Shown: one piece after another, positions 1 through 10,275 of the stretch | Layout: every line of letters begins with the position of its first letter | Position numbering within the stretch: position 1 is the stretch's first letter | The notes under the pieces: generated by a model | Told to the model about the DNA's origin: nothing | The model's input: the letters and a program-made list of their open reading frames with translations, nothing else | Databases searched by the model: none | DNA from: Athripsodes cinereus | Lineage: Eukaryota; Arthropoda; Insecta; Trichoptera; Leptoceridae | NCBI GenBank assembly: GCA_947579605.1 | Contig: OX388307.1 | Coordinates: 13,183,237-13,247,236 of the forward strand | Direction: 5' to 3' | Length of the DNA stretch: 64,000 nucleotides | Position numbers and translations under genes: made by a program

Positions 1-253
1 TTCATTTTAAAGCAAACAATATATAAAAAAGTAAGAGAATGAAATTTCGTTGTGAAATTATATTAGGTACTAGAAAACGTTTTCTTGTAAGACAAAGGAG
101 AATTATTAAGTCTAGATTGTGTTTTATAATAAGTTGTGTTCTTCGTATTATGTAGGTACATAGGAAAGTACATTATTATTATACAACTACGGGTACTATA
201 TCCAAAGAGGAAACTACTTGTATCTTATGAAAATCATTCTATTGCTTGTCGTC
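1..253. other. AT-rich stretch, no feature seen
   Basis: No reading frame, RNA gene or repeat boundary is recognised before the first foldback element. Confidence 0.5.
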
Positions 254-531
254 TAATAAATTTTCAATTAATTAAAATAAAACACTTATTTGTAGTATAT
301 CCACGGTGACTTTTTATTGGACGCGAGCCGGCTTTCAAGAGCTTCCGCTCTCATCATCAGGCTGGCGAAAAGCCAAGCCTGATGATGAGAGCGGAAGCTC
401 TTGAAAGCCGGCTCGCGTCCAATAAAAAGTCACCGTGGATCTACTACAAATAAGTGTTTTATTTTAATTAATTCAACATGAATTTCCACCAAGTACCGTC
501 GGTTGAAAATATCAACCTTTAATAAATTTTC
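254..531 (+). mobile_element. Foldback repeat P1 with 12-bp target duplication
   Basis: A near-perfect palindrome runs from 266 to 473. The two arms, about 98 bp each, differ at one visible position, and about 12 bp (ggcgaaaagcca, 364-375) forms the loop. A 46-bp non-palindromic tail follows (474-519). The direct repeat taataaattttc lies at 254-265 and 520-531, exactly abutting the palindrome and the tail, so the inserted unit is 266-519. The same arm and tail sequences recur near 866-1035, 7350-7452 and 9540-9640, so this is a dispersed family. A variable-length duplication of this size suggests target-primed retroposition. The inverted arm could be an intrinsic foldback structure or a twin-priming/template-switch product. 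Confidence 0.8.
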
Positions 532-604
532 TATAAGTGTCATCTGAAATTTACAATTCTCGCAATTAAATAAAGATTTATCCTTTTAATTATAAATAAA
601 ACAC

Positions 605-853
605 TTAACCCCTTCAGACCCTGTGTGCAGAATTATGCACATAACAAAATAAAACCTTGTTTTTTCTTGTTCAATATATTTTACTTTATTGCCATCTCTC
701 TAGGCACTAAATAAACTATTTAATTTGTTTAATAATCATACCACTAGTAGGTATATATAATTTTTATCATACATGTGTTTTAATTTAACCATTTTGGCCA
801 ATAATTAGACATTTTTTTTTTCATTAACAATAATTCAGGTCTTAAGGGGTTAA
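605..853. mobile_element. piggyBac-type MITE 1 (TTAA flanked)
   Basis: The sequence TTAA occurs at 605-608 and 850-853. Between them, 609-849 (241 bp) begins CCCCTTCAGACC and ends with the inverse of CCCCTTAAGACC, giving a 12-bp imperfect terminal inverted repeat. TTAA target duplication with C-rich ends is the hallmark of the piggyBac superfamily. No coding capacity is present, so it is a non-autonomous derivative. A short hairpin (TGTGCA/TGCACA) lies just inside the left end. Confidence 0.75.
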
Positions 854-865
854 GTTAGGAGTTAG

Positions 866-1035
866 GAAACTTTACGCTAGCCTGATGATGAGAACGGAAG
901 CTCTTGAAAGCCGGCTCGTGTCCAATAAAATGTCACAGCGGATACAGGTACTAAAGAAGTTTATTTTATTTATAATTAATTTAACATGAACTTCCACCAA
1001 GAATCGTCGGTTGAAAAATATTAACTTTAAAGTTT
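866..1035 (+). repeat. Repeat P copy 2
   Basis: This stretch matches the right arm and tail of the 266-519 element: the block with agcctgatgatgag and the gccggctcg core, then the tail with acatgaacttccaccaag and gtcggttgaaaaatatta. An A+T stretch at 583-604, just left of the piggyBac MITE, resembles the start of an inverted arm. The MITE may therefore have landed inside an older P copy. Confidence 0.6.
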
Positions 1036-1301
1036 TTCCCATTAAAAAACATTATATCATTTCATGGTCATAGTACAACATTTGTGTAATTTATGTAGTA
1101 TCATACGTGGGTACGAAAGGTGAGAGTTGGTATAGAAAGGGTTATTTTAACTATTCCTTTGCTAATGAAGGAATGTCGTGATCAGATAATCTCACCGCTG
1201 CATATCTTTCTTGCGTTATACATTAATTGGTCAATATTGTTATATAATAGTTATGTGCCATAAGAATAAATAAATAAATTATTATAGTGGTTATACAATA
1301 C

Positions 1302-1364
1302 ATATATATATATATATAGATATGATTGACGGCCAGAATTACACACATATATATATATATATAT
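1302..1364. repeat. (TA)n microsatellites
   Basis: Two runs of alternating TA (about 1302-1318 and 1347-1364) are separated by about 28 bp of non-repetitive sequence. Confidence 0.85.
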
Positions 1365-1365
1365 C

Positions 1366-2228
1366 AAAGTTTCTAGAACGTTATTGTAGATTCGTGGAAT
1401 TCAAATGTTTAATTTTAAATTGAGTAAAATAACTTCATTTTGTTAGTAACCCTTTTTACGAGAAATGGTATCAGACGATAAGACCTAAACTTTTTGATGA
1501 AGACAAATAAATCTAATTTCAAGAAAGATCATAAAGATAATCCAAGATAAAATAAGCGAAGTCATTAATTTTTCGAATGGATACCAAGAAAACATATTAT
1601 TTATTTTATGAATAATGAAACGGAGACCTTCAAATATTAAAATAAGCTCAGTGTTTTCAAACGAAAATGAAAGCTGAGATTTTGCGACGTCTTGAAACCT
1701 TTACACGTGGCCTTTGATCAAATCCTTTGGAATGATTTAGTACAGATTGCAATAATTTCATTTCACCATTTTGCATAATACTTCTTTCATTTTATATCAC
1801 TAACAAAAAAATGATGTATAAAAAACCGCAATGTCTGTGTTATATTTTGTGAGTGATAAGGTAATTTTTCTTGATCAATTTTTAATACATTTATTTATTT
1901 CATTTAGTTCAATATGGTACACAACAGATTAAAGACATGTAAGCCATAAAAACAATCCAAAAGTCTTACTACATCCAAACAGTCCTCATCAATAACATAC
2001 AAAACATTTATTTTAGAAAATCTTACAATCTCGCACACATAATACATTGCATTCATACAATACATTCACACTTCCTAAATGTATGTAATTACCAAATCAA
2101 AAATGTTAAAAAACAAGCAAATTATTTAAAAAAAAAACACTATCATAAACACTTCAAATTTATTTTAAATATGTATATTTTTTCCATTTTTATTTCATTC
2201 TTTTCTCTACTTTCTACTCTCACAAACC
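1366..2228. other. Gene-less AT-rich stretch
   Basis: No supported gene, RNA or repeat boundary is seen. Confidence 0.5.
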
Positions 2229-2437
2229 TTACGTAATTGTCACTTTAAAAAGGGGATTGGGAAGAAGGATTAAATTTTCACTTTACGTAATTGTCACTTT
2301 AAAAAGGGGATTGGGAAAAAGGATTAAATTTTCACTTTACGTAATTGTCACTTTAAAAAGGGGATTGGGAAAAAGGATTAAATTTTCACTTTACGTAATT
2401 GTCACTTTAAAAAGGGGATTGGGAAAAAGGATTAAAT
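2229..2437. repeat. 54-bp tandem repeat, about 4 copies
   Basis: The motif acgtaattgtcac recurs at 2231, 2285, 2339 and 2393, a constant 54-bp spacing. The units are almost identical; one visible difference is gggaagaagg in the first unit versus gggaaaaagg in the others. Because 54 is a multiple of three, the array produces an artificial open frame (2257-2469) with an 18-residue repeat. There is no independent evidence that it is translated. Confidence 0.92.
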
Positions 2438-4493
2438 ATTATTCTCAAAATATCACCATAACATTGTAAAGTACAGTAAAATTGTTTACATTTATTTTAG
2501 TCAAGTAAACCTTTATTATAAATTTATTTATTTACAATAAAGTACACGGCACAAGGACATTAAATTTCAAAAAAAAATGTTTGATGTATTTCAATAACAT
2601 TTTTTTAGGAACAATCACATTTTTTTATCACACACACGCGCGCATAATTTAATGCAGACTACAGTACCCGCCAATAAAACGGACTTATTTTTAAAATAAC
2701 TTGCAAAGAATGTACGTTAAAGCATAACAAATAATGCATGATAGTCCAGTTATTACACTCAAAATAAAATCAAATCATAGCACTAAATAATAGCTTCAAG
2801 CAGGTAATAACAAATAACAATTTTAAGCACGTATACGTACCTACTCGTACAAATTTCAACTGAAAAACTTTCGTTTATTGCAAGACAAGTAAAGATTTCT
2901 CTAGATAAAGTTTTTCTATAAGTGTAATAGCAAAGGATTTCAAACCCATATTCATTACTTATACTCAAACCTATACATACAAAATTGCCCGGTAGGTATG
3001 TACCTACGTGTATTATTACCTAGCTATTTGGAACATGTAATATACCTAATTTATCATTTCTTATTACCCAGTACCTGAAATAAAAACAACCAAAGTCAAA
3101 GTTGTTAAAAAAATTATGAAAAATAAATATAGTCCTATTAACAAGAAACGCTATGCTTGAAAAGTATAATTTAATTTGTTTACACAGAAGTTTTCTCCGG
3201 GGACACATTTTTAATAAAGAATAACTCTACGCGAACTATGTTTTAAATATCAGTTTATTGATTATATTGTGGTTCCCTTCTTATCAAGCTTACTTGGATG
3301 TGATCTAATAAGATGAATATTAAATGTTTTTAAACAAAAATGTATGTCATATTATTCTTGAGAGACGTTTCGGTGTAAGAATATAAGGGTTTTTTCAACA
3401 AAAAAAAACTTTTTAACATTTACAATAAATCTTTCGTTTGGACTACAAAAAAAAGGTTTTTCTGACATATGTACGTTGCATTCAAAATATCCTATATATA
3501 AAAGTGAAATAGAAAAATGAAATATGATCGTATATAATGCAGGAGCCAACACATCTACTCCTCGGTCAGATGGACTTTGAGGGATGATAATAATACAGGA
3601 GGAAGGAGTGATGGATGGCGTTATATACTTTTAATTTTCAAGATAATAACCTTATTCTAGAAATACCTAATATACCATTGCACTAACTAACTATTCTTCG
3701 TATACTAATGTTTGTTTAATAAGTGTACGTCGATTCTACCTCGTTTCTGAACTTGTTCAGTTTATCGTGGCAGTAAAGTTATAATAAATCATTCATTTAC
3801 CTACTTCTAAATAGCCCAAAGTATTGTACATTAATAATGTTGATATTAGAAGTTCCAATGCAATGCACGTAGTTGTATTAAACATAATAAAAACAGGTAA
3901 TATTCATTTATCATATTTCATAGACCACTTGTGTGTAATACTAGATACGTTATTAAGTTAATTATTCGCTTTTTTATAGCCGTTGTTGTATACATTTTGA
4001 ATTCATACAAAGTATTTCTAGAAGATTCTTAAAACAGAAAAATGCCTCTAAGATTATGATTCAACAAATATAATACAGATTTTAGAAAAATTGTATGACA
4101 TGACTACTTAAATAAAACATGTTGGTGCTCTCATCAAGAGATTAGTAGTTGGGGATTTGAAAGTATACGGTGGTAACATTATAGGCGTTGGAATTACGTA
4201 CCTACTCTTGTATATGAACTTATTATTGCGTGGGGTACTGAGGTGTTATACCCACAACAATGGGATAGAATGAAATAACTTCCACATTATCTGGTCGTAG
4301 AATTACAGCGTCAAAAAGGTTTAAAATATCTCAAGTGAATTACTTCACCGCCGGAAATTAAGTTTCCAAAATACCTAAACGTTTATCCCCCTTTTATCGC
4401 TTAAGAAAAACTCCAACACACTTCTTCTGAATTTGTATACACAATGTCCTTTAAATTGTTTGAATTGCTTTTTCCGGGAGAAACTTCTTTCCA
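2438..4493. other. Gene-less AT-rich stretch
   Basis: Only short chance frames and homopolymer runs are present. No homology to a known protein or repeat family is recognised. Confidence 0.5.
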
Positions 4494-5282
4494 AAATTAT
4501 ATCGCCTATACCTACCTACTCGTACATAACACAAGGTGTTCATATGCAAAGTAAACTCTGAAGATTGTTATATATTATGTAATATAGATTTGTATTGTAC
4601 TATGAAAATTATATCGCCTATACCTACCTACTCGTACATAACACAAGGTGTTCATATGCAAAGTAAACTTTGAAGATTGTTATATATTATGTAATATAGA
4701 TTTGTATTGTACTATGAAAATTATATCGCCAATACCTACCTACTCGTACATAACACAAGGTGTTCATATGCAAAGTAAACTCTGAAGATTGTTATATATT
4801 ATGTAATATAGATTTGTATTGTACTATGAAAATTATATCGCCTATACCTACCTACTCGTACATAACACAAGGTGTTCATATGCAAAGTAAACTCTGAAGA
4901 TTGTTATATATTATGTAATATAGATTTGTATTGTACTATGAAAATTATATCGCCTATACCTACCTACTCGTACATAACACAAGGTGTTCATATGCAAAGT
5001 AAACTTTGAAGATTGTTATATATTATGTAATATAGATTTGTATTGTACTATGAAAATTATATCGCCTATACCTACCTACTCGTACATAACACAAGGTGTT
5101 CATATGCAAAGTAAACTCTGAAGATTGTTATATATTATGTAATATAGATTTGTATTGTACTATGAAAATTATATCGCCTATACCTACCTACTCGTACATA
5201 ACACAAGGTGTTCATATGCAAAGTAAACTCTGAAGATTGTTATATATTATGTAATATAGATTTGTATTGTACTATGAAAAAA
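4494..5282. repeat. 112-bp tandem array (minisatellite), 7 copies
   Basis: The marker atcgcc recurs at 4501, 4613, 4725, 4837, 4949, 5061 and 5173, each exactly 112 bp apart. Copies are nearly identical. Visible variants are a C/T change in aaact(c/t)tgaag (T in copies 2 and 5) and gccaatacc in copy 3. The T variant recurs every third unit, which suggests part of the array grew by duplication of a three-unit (336-bp) block. Each unit contains tacctacctactcgtacataac. No open frame persists through the array. Confidence 0.95.
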
Positions 5283-6248
5283 TCCGAACTAACAACATTT
5301 TACAGGTTTTTTATTCCTTAAGCAAGTATTGTAAAATGAAATTCTTCATTACGTCAATATTAACTATTAAATTAGATTGGTATTATTTCAAATAAAAAAC
5401 GAGTAGTAGTGCCTTGAAAATGAAATAAGTAAAGTGTAGTCAATTTATAATAATTTTATAAGAGAAAATTCTGTTTAATAAATTAATCCAATTTTCTTGT
5501 TTTATTATTAACAAAATCTTATTCAAAACAGTTCGCTTCGATTAAAGTGTCACAAATTATTTATTTGAAATCTTTGTTCAGTCGATTATAAAATTTAATA
5601 TGAAACGTTATTATAATATCGTTGACGACCATGTACACAGGGCGATAAAAGGTTATTGTATTTGGGATCAAACATAATCATAATTACTGAAGATATCCAA
5701 TGAGACAGGTCACAGAGATTACTCCAGATGCTGTCTTAGTATAGAATATAATTTAGCACTTATATTAGAATCCTCAAGCGTCAAATAGTATACCAAATAT
5801 AATACAAAAAAGGTTAAGTTAACGATTTTGAAAATTCTATATTAGATTATCAAATATTGGAAAATAGCGGATTATTGTCGAGATAATAATTTGGTGTTTT
5901 TAATATACAAGACAAATACCGCATCGAGAGTAGGCCTCCTGTATTAATTAACGATATTGAGTTTGGCTGCAAAAAAATGATGTCATTGACAGAATTGTAA
6001 CAGTCATTTACCAATTCGGCATTACTCAGCTTCAAACAATTTAAAAAAATACGACATTATTTTTAGTCACTGCAGATATAACAATATTTTTTTTATTTTG
6101 ACTATTTATCATGATTACTGAAAACGAAATATTTTCAAAAAAAAGTTGAGATGGGCTTAAGTGATAAAAATGCAGCAGTGATTTTTCATCCACATGATTC
6201 CGGACGATCTGGATGATTCTTTTCCCCAATATCTGTCTCTAAACGAAC
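5283..6248. other. Gene-less AT-rich stretch
   Basis: Two short minus-strand frames (5850-6035, 6041-6229) have no recognisable family signature or codon character. Nothing else is seen. Confidence 0.5.
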
Positions 6249-6400
6249 AGTCGGTAGCCTGAAAGTAGAGTCCCAGACTTCTAATCGAGAGACCAGAGTT
6301 TGATTTTTATCCGCTGCCAACTTACTCCACCTTCACGACACAAGACGATTGTTTAATATGAATTTTCCTGTAGTGTATTCGGGTTTGTGTCAAATCGTGG
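6249..6400 (+). mobile_element. SINE B, old diverged copy
   Basis: The head tcggtagcctgaaagtagag matches the tRNA-like A-box region of the better copy at 57764-57949. It is followed by the family body (cttcacgacacaag) and the gggttt segment near the 3' end. The B-box is degraded (agtttgattttta), so internal Pol III promotion is probably lost. Confidence 0.7.
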
Positions 6401-7349
6401 GAAAATGTGACCTGATTCGCCTACTATCAACTTTGCACGTAGTTGTGCTTATTTTAACTACGTGCTCGGAGAGGAGCATTACCAGGTGAAAGAAAAGATG
6501 TAGTTGTTTCACGTCAAGTCTTCCAAACTGTACTCTAGTGTGAGTTTATAAATGTTAGTAAGTAGTAAATGAGTGTAATCACTAAGATCTCACTCGTCTT
6601 GTTTGAGAAATTTAATGGTATACTCATTAACTAACCATGTATTGTTTGGTACTTCGTGACATAAACTAATAAAATCTCGTGCAAGATCTACTGTCTTCGT
6701 TATACTTTAAAATATTTTATATTTTTTCCATAGTTAGTATTTACCAAATTTTTTTGACTAAAAATCCTTTCACAGTGTTACTTCGTTTAACCATTTTGAT
6801 AAATATTGTCACAAACGGAATATCTACTTTTCGAAGGCGGAACAAATTCTAAACCTATCAAATAGTATTGATCGTAAATACACGAGTAGAAAATATAAAG
6901 GGACACTTTATTCATATAGGTACTTTTCTTTACCTCATATATACTTTACATGAAAGACAAGCAGTGTTGAACCCTTTTCACCTTGAATTCAAACCCTTGT
7001 TGATGTGGCAGATCAAGTTTGATTTGTGTCAGATCCCAAAAGTAAGCTTCTACCAACTTTAAAAGTGTATTTGAATTAAATGTCACTTCAATAAAATATG
7101 TATACACTTTGCTTCTTTTTATCAAACTTTGACCATATTTCCTTTGACCGATATTCGCTAAATTATTAACTGATTAATACAAACTAATTCACTGACTTAC
7201 GGTTTACTGGTATAATTGCCTTATAGCAAGCAGTAAAAATATATGTTGTTCAAGAGATTTTTTTGTTTTATTATGATATTGGAGTAATTGTAGTTAAATA
7301 AGTTAAAAAAAAAATACTTTTGTCAAGTAATTCCATGAATATTTCTTGA
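6401..7349. other. Gene-less AT-rich stretch
   Basis: No feature is supported; the 64-residue frame at 6868-7062 shows no family signature. Confidence 0.45.
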
Positions 7350-7452
7350 CCGCAGATTTCAGGAGTTTTCGCTCTAATCATCAGCCTAGCGTAAAGTGTA
7401 CTATACGTTTACCAATTTAACATGAACTTCCACCAAGTCAATAATATTAAAG
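7350..7452. repeat. Repeat P copy 3 (inverted arm plus tail)
   Basis: The block ttcgctctaatcatcagcc matches the inverted (left) arm of the 266-519 element. It is followed directly by the sense-strand tail tttaacatgaacttccacc, without the intervening right arm. This inverted-5'-plus-sense-3' layout recalls twin-primed retroposon insertions. Confidence 0.6.
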
Positions 7453-7659
7453 ATGAACGTCTATTCTTACTATAAATCTTTATACTTTTAAAAACCTCCA
7501 AACGGTACACTTTTCCTTTTCGATTCACATTTGGTTAAAATGTTGACAGGAAAAAAATGCCTCTGTTTTTGGCTAATATGTGAAATAATCAATAAAGCCG
7601 ATCGCCAAAAAAAAGGATAAAATATACATTTATACATAAATATAGATCTACTACAACTA

Positions 7660-7872
7660 TTACTTTACAAGCACGCCACATCCCAAAAGTGATACAGCAG
7701 CAAACAGGCTGCATATAACAAATATACAAACTGTATTCTTCGCGTCAAAATTAAGACATTCAGGACGATAGCAAATCTCATCGCTGAAATATATGAACAT
7801 TGACGAAAGAGTAAAGATCAAAAAATATACGCTATAAAGGCTGATGAACAATGGATAAAAAAGTATGGACAT
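7660..7872 (-). CDS. Possible terminal exon of a small membrane protein
   Basis: This 70-codon minus-strand frame has protein-like composition. A hydrophobic segment (about residues 3-28) is followed by a short polar loop containing several cysteines (about 29-45), then a second hydrophobic segment (about 46-68) ending at a stop. Directly upstream on the minus strand is a T-rich tract ending in ATAG, adjacent to the ATG; it could be a splice acceptor, which would make this a last exon and not a complete gene. I do not recognise the family. AT-rich DNA readily yields hydrophobic chance frames, and I see no polyadenylation signal that settles it. Treat as tentative. Confidence 0.25.
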   Translation of the reverse strand: MSILFYPLFISLYSVYFLIFTLSSMFIYFSDEICYRPECLNFDAKNTVCIFVICSLFAAVSLLGCGVLVK

Positions 7873-9539
7873 CTATGATAAATAAATAAATAACTAAATG
7901 TTAATAGATAATACAGATAATAATACACGACCAATTAACTTATTGATCGTTTATAAGATCGTTCATTGGTTTAAACTAAAATCCATATTTAAAATTACAT
8001 TAGCAAAAAGTTTTAATATTAAAACAGCTTTGTAAATAATTTACAAAATTTATTGATGTGGAATTGCCTGCTGACTAGTATGTTAAAATTTATTTATTAT
8101 TTAGTAGGTAATTATATGAAAAATGCTACAATTTTTTTAGTTCCTATTTCATTGTGTCTCCATTAAAAAAACGATCATGTGTCTTTTTCTATATCATCAT
8201 TACTGTGTGAATATAATGTACAGATATCTGTGCCATAAATAAAGCTTTTTTATTTTAATGTGTATGTAGGTACCTATCTCGATTTGAAATAAATTCAATT
8301 ACACGCCAAATTGCCAAGCGTTTTTAATATTAAAAAGAAACCCTAAGGTTAAAATTACATTGCTGAACCCCAGAGGCGGCCGGCAATATGTATTTGCGGG
8401 GGTTCGATAAAATAAAAAACACCTCCCTTATTCCTTATAAAGAAGTTATATCCTCTTCTCTTTACCATTAGCTAACACTTCAATTTCTAAACGGTCAAAC
8501 TCTGGTATTTCCTGTTTTTAATGTATTCTACGTTTAGTTCTACTATTTTGTTATGTAATATTGTAACCAATGTACAGTGAAGAATAAAATACCTAAATAA
8601 ATAATTTCTCCCATTTTAATAGTACCTATCCTATAAGCTACGATAATATTTTAATTTTATTTAGGTATATCGTAAATTCTTTAAATTGTATGTTATATTT
8701 TGATATTAGCGCGCCGAAATCAAAATATCTTACTGATAAAAAAACTAATTATCTGCATGACACAATCGCGTCTAGCGGTGACTGTCTATAGAAATTTTAC
8801 CACTATGTAATAAGTAATAACTGTGCATACGGCTGACCTTTGAACCACATGATGTCAAGCCGTGCATTTTACTACTAATTCATCGCGTCCAAATATAACT
8901 AATAACAGGAATCCATTCACATAAAAAAAACACAATAGTCAAAAAATTTCCGTCAAGTCAATGTACGACAAAATGCTACAAGGCGTATCTCTTACTCCTT
9001 TTTACGTGTGAGCGTAGTTGTGTTCATTGCTCAAGATATCTCATACATTTTTAATATTCTCATAGAATTTTATCGCCAAGAATTTTGTATGGAAGGGATT
9101 TGAAATATATGTAGCACTGTGTTCAAGATTTGATTTTGCACCGACTAGTTCGCTCGACATCCGCATTAAAATATTCTAACGAACAGTAGCGCTGCATGTT
9201 GAAAAGCAATAATGTATGCGATGACTGTTTTGTTCATATGGTTACTGGAATAATAATATTATATTGTTCATGGGGAAATTAATAAATATTTTTTATTTTA
9301 ATTATTACTTATTGTTAGGTTTTAAACTGGGGGTGCGTTTGAACTGCCGCTCATTATCAAAGAGCCGCTTCTGCTGAACCCGTACCCTTCGAGATACAGG
9401 GATATTTTCTACCGAACTATATTTCAGAAAATTGCAGACAAACATTAAAAATAATATTTCAAAAACAACTAGCAATTAACAAAGAACGGTTGATTGTGAA
9501 ATGGAGTAGCGTGTTAAAAATCACCCATACATAATTGTA
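7873..9539. other. Gene-less stretch with two GC-richer patches
   Basis: It is mostly AT-rich. Two patches, about 8358-8407 (GAACCCC facing GGGGGTTC) and about 9320-9400, are more GC-rich and both contain tgctgaaccc. They may be remnants of one old DNA transposon, but no boundaries or target duplication could be fixed. Confidence 0.35.
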
Positions 9540-9640
9540 TTCTAGCTTCCGCTCTCAAAATAAGGCTAACATTGTTAGCCTTATTATTTAAGTCTCTTGA
9601 AAGTAGACTCGCGATCAATAAAGAGTTAGATGGAAGAAAT
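9540..9640. repeat. Repeat P copy 4 (decayed foldback)
   Basis: An inverted arm (agcttccgctctcaaaataa) and a sense arm (ctcttgaaagtagactcgcg) match the two arms of the P1 palindrome. They meet at a short central inverted repeat (ggctaacat/tgttagcc). The tail of the family is not recognisable here. Confidence 0.55.
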
Positions 9641-9746
9641 CACTATAAATTGATAATCTCGTCACTGCATACCATTACACTTTTTCTTTTGTAAACTGAT
9701 TTTCTGATTTTGTGAATTATGATGTGCAAGTAATATTGATCTAAGC

Positions 9747-10196
9747 GTGAGGAAGAATCTCACCAAAGCCTTTGTGTGGAGCATTTTGCTATATGGGTGC
9801 GAGACGTGGACCATCAGCAAGAGGGAAAGCGGACGGTTAGCGGCATTTGAAATGTGGTGCTATAGACGCATGCTGAAGATCCATTGGTCGGAGCACGTCG
9901 AAAACGAAGAAGTATTAACCAGGGTAGGCGAAAAAAGGCAACTCCTTAAGAGAATCAGCCAACAACGAGCTAACTGGATTGGCCACAACATCAGGCACCC
10001 AGGACTACTCATAGCCATCGCGGAGGGTAAGACCGAGGGGAAAATTGGCAGAGGCCGACCAAGAGACGCATATATGGACCAACTGAAGAGTGATATGAAC
10101 TGTGGCTCATACGTAGAGCTGAAAAGACTAGCTGAGAATAGAGACGAATGGAGAAGAAAAACCAAACTCGTTGCAGACCAATCCAATGGATTGTAA
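9747..10196 (+). pseudogene. C-terminal fragment of RTE-like reverse transcriptase ORF
   Basis: About 149 residues cover the region downstream of the reverse transcriptase core. They include the YGCETWT motif, the AFEMWCYRRMLKI block, a GHNIRHPG segment and the GRGRPRDAYMDQL basic segment, ending with W-R-R-K. These are characteristic of the C-terminus of RTE/BovB-like LINE proteins. The endonuclease and the catalytic reverse transcriptase motifs were never inserted (5' truncation). The frame is open to its natural stop, so the insertion is not very old, but the fragment cannot function. Residue differences from the second copy include R/S at the KREs/KSEs position and S/R at QLKSDM/QLKRDM. 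Confidence 0.9.
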
Positions 10197-10199
10197 CTC

Positions 10200-10265
<66 letters not shown>
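10200..10265 (+). repeat. (TA)n microsatellite at LINE 3' end
   Basis: About 33 uninterrupted TA units lie between the LINE 3' end and the right-hand target duplication. The run is therefore part of the inserted element, later expanded or already long at insertion. Confidence 0.95.
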
Positions 10266-10267
<2 letters not shown>

Positions 10268-10275
10268 TGTGCAAG

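Larger units (their letters stand above)
9721..10275 (+). mobile_element. RTE-like LINE, 5'-truncated copy 1 with (TA)n tail
   Basis: The direct repeat gatgtgcaag (9721-9730 and 10266-10275) brackets a 535-bp insertion. The insertion holds the last part of a non-LTR retrotransposon ORF, a short 3' end (ctcatta) and a (TA)n run of about 65 bp. Very short 3' regions ending in simple repeats are typical of the RTE clade. The second copy at 17174-17997 is closely similar and ends at the same point, which confirms the 3' terminus. Confidence 0.88.

Noticed and set aside
8358..9400. Possible ancient hAT element between two GC-richer patches sharing tgctgaaccc
   Set aside because: No consistent terminal repeats or 8-bp duplication could be matched.
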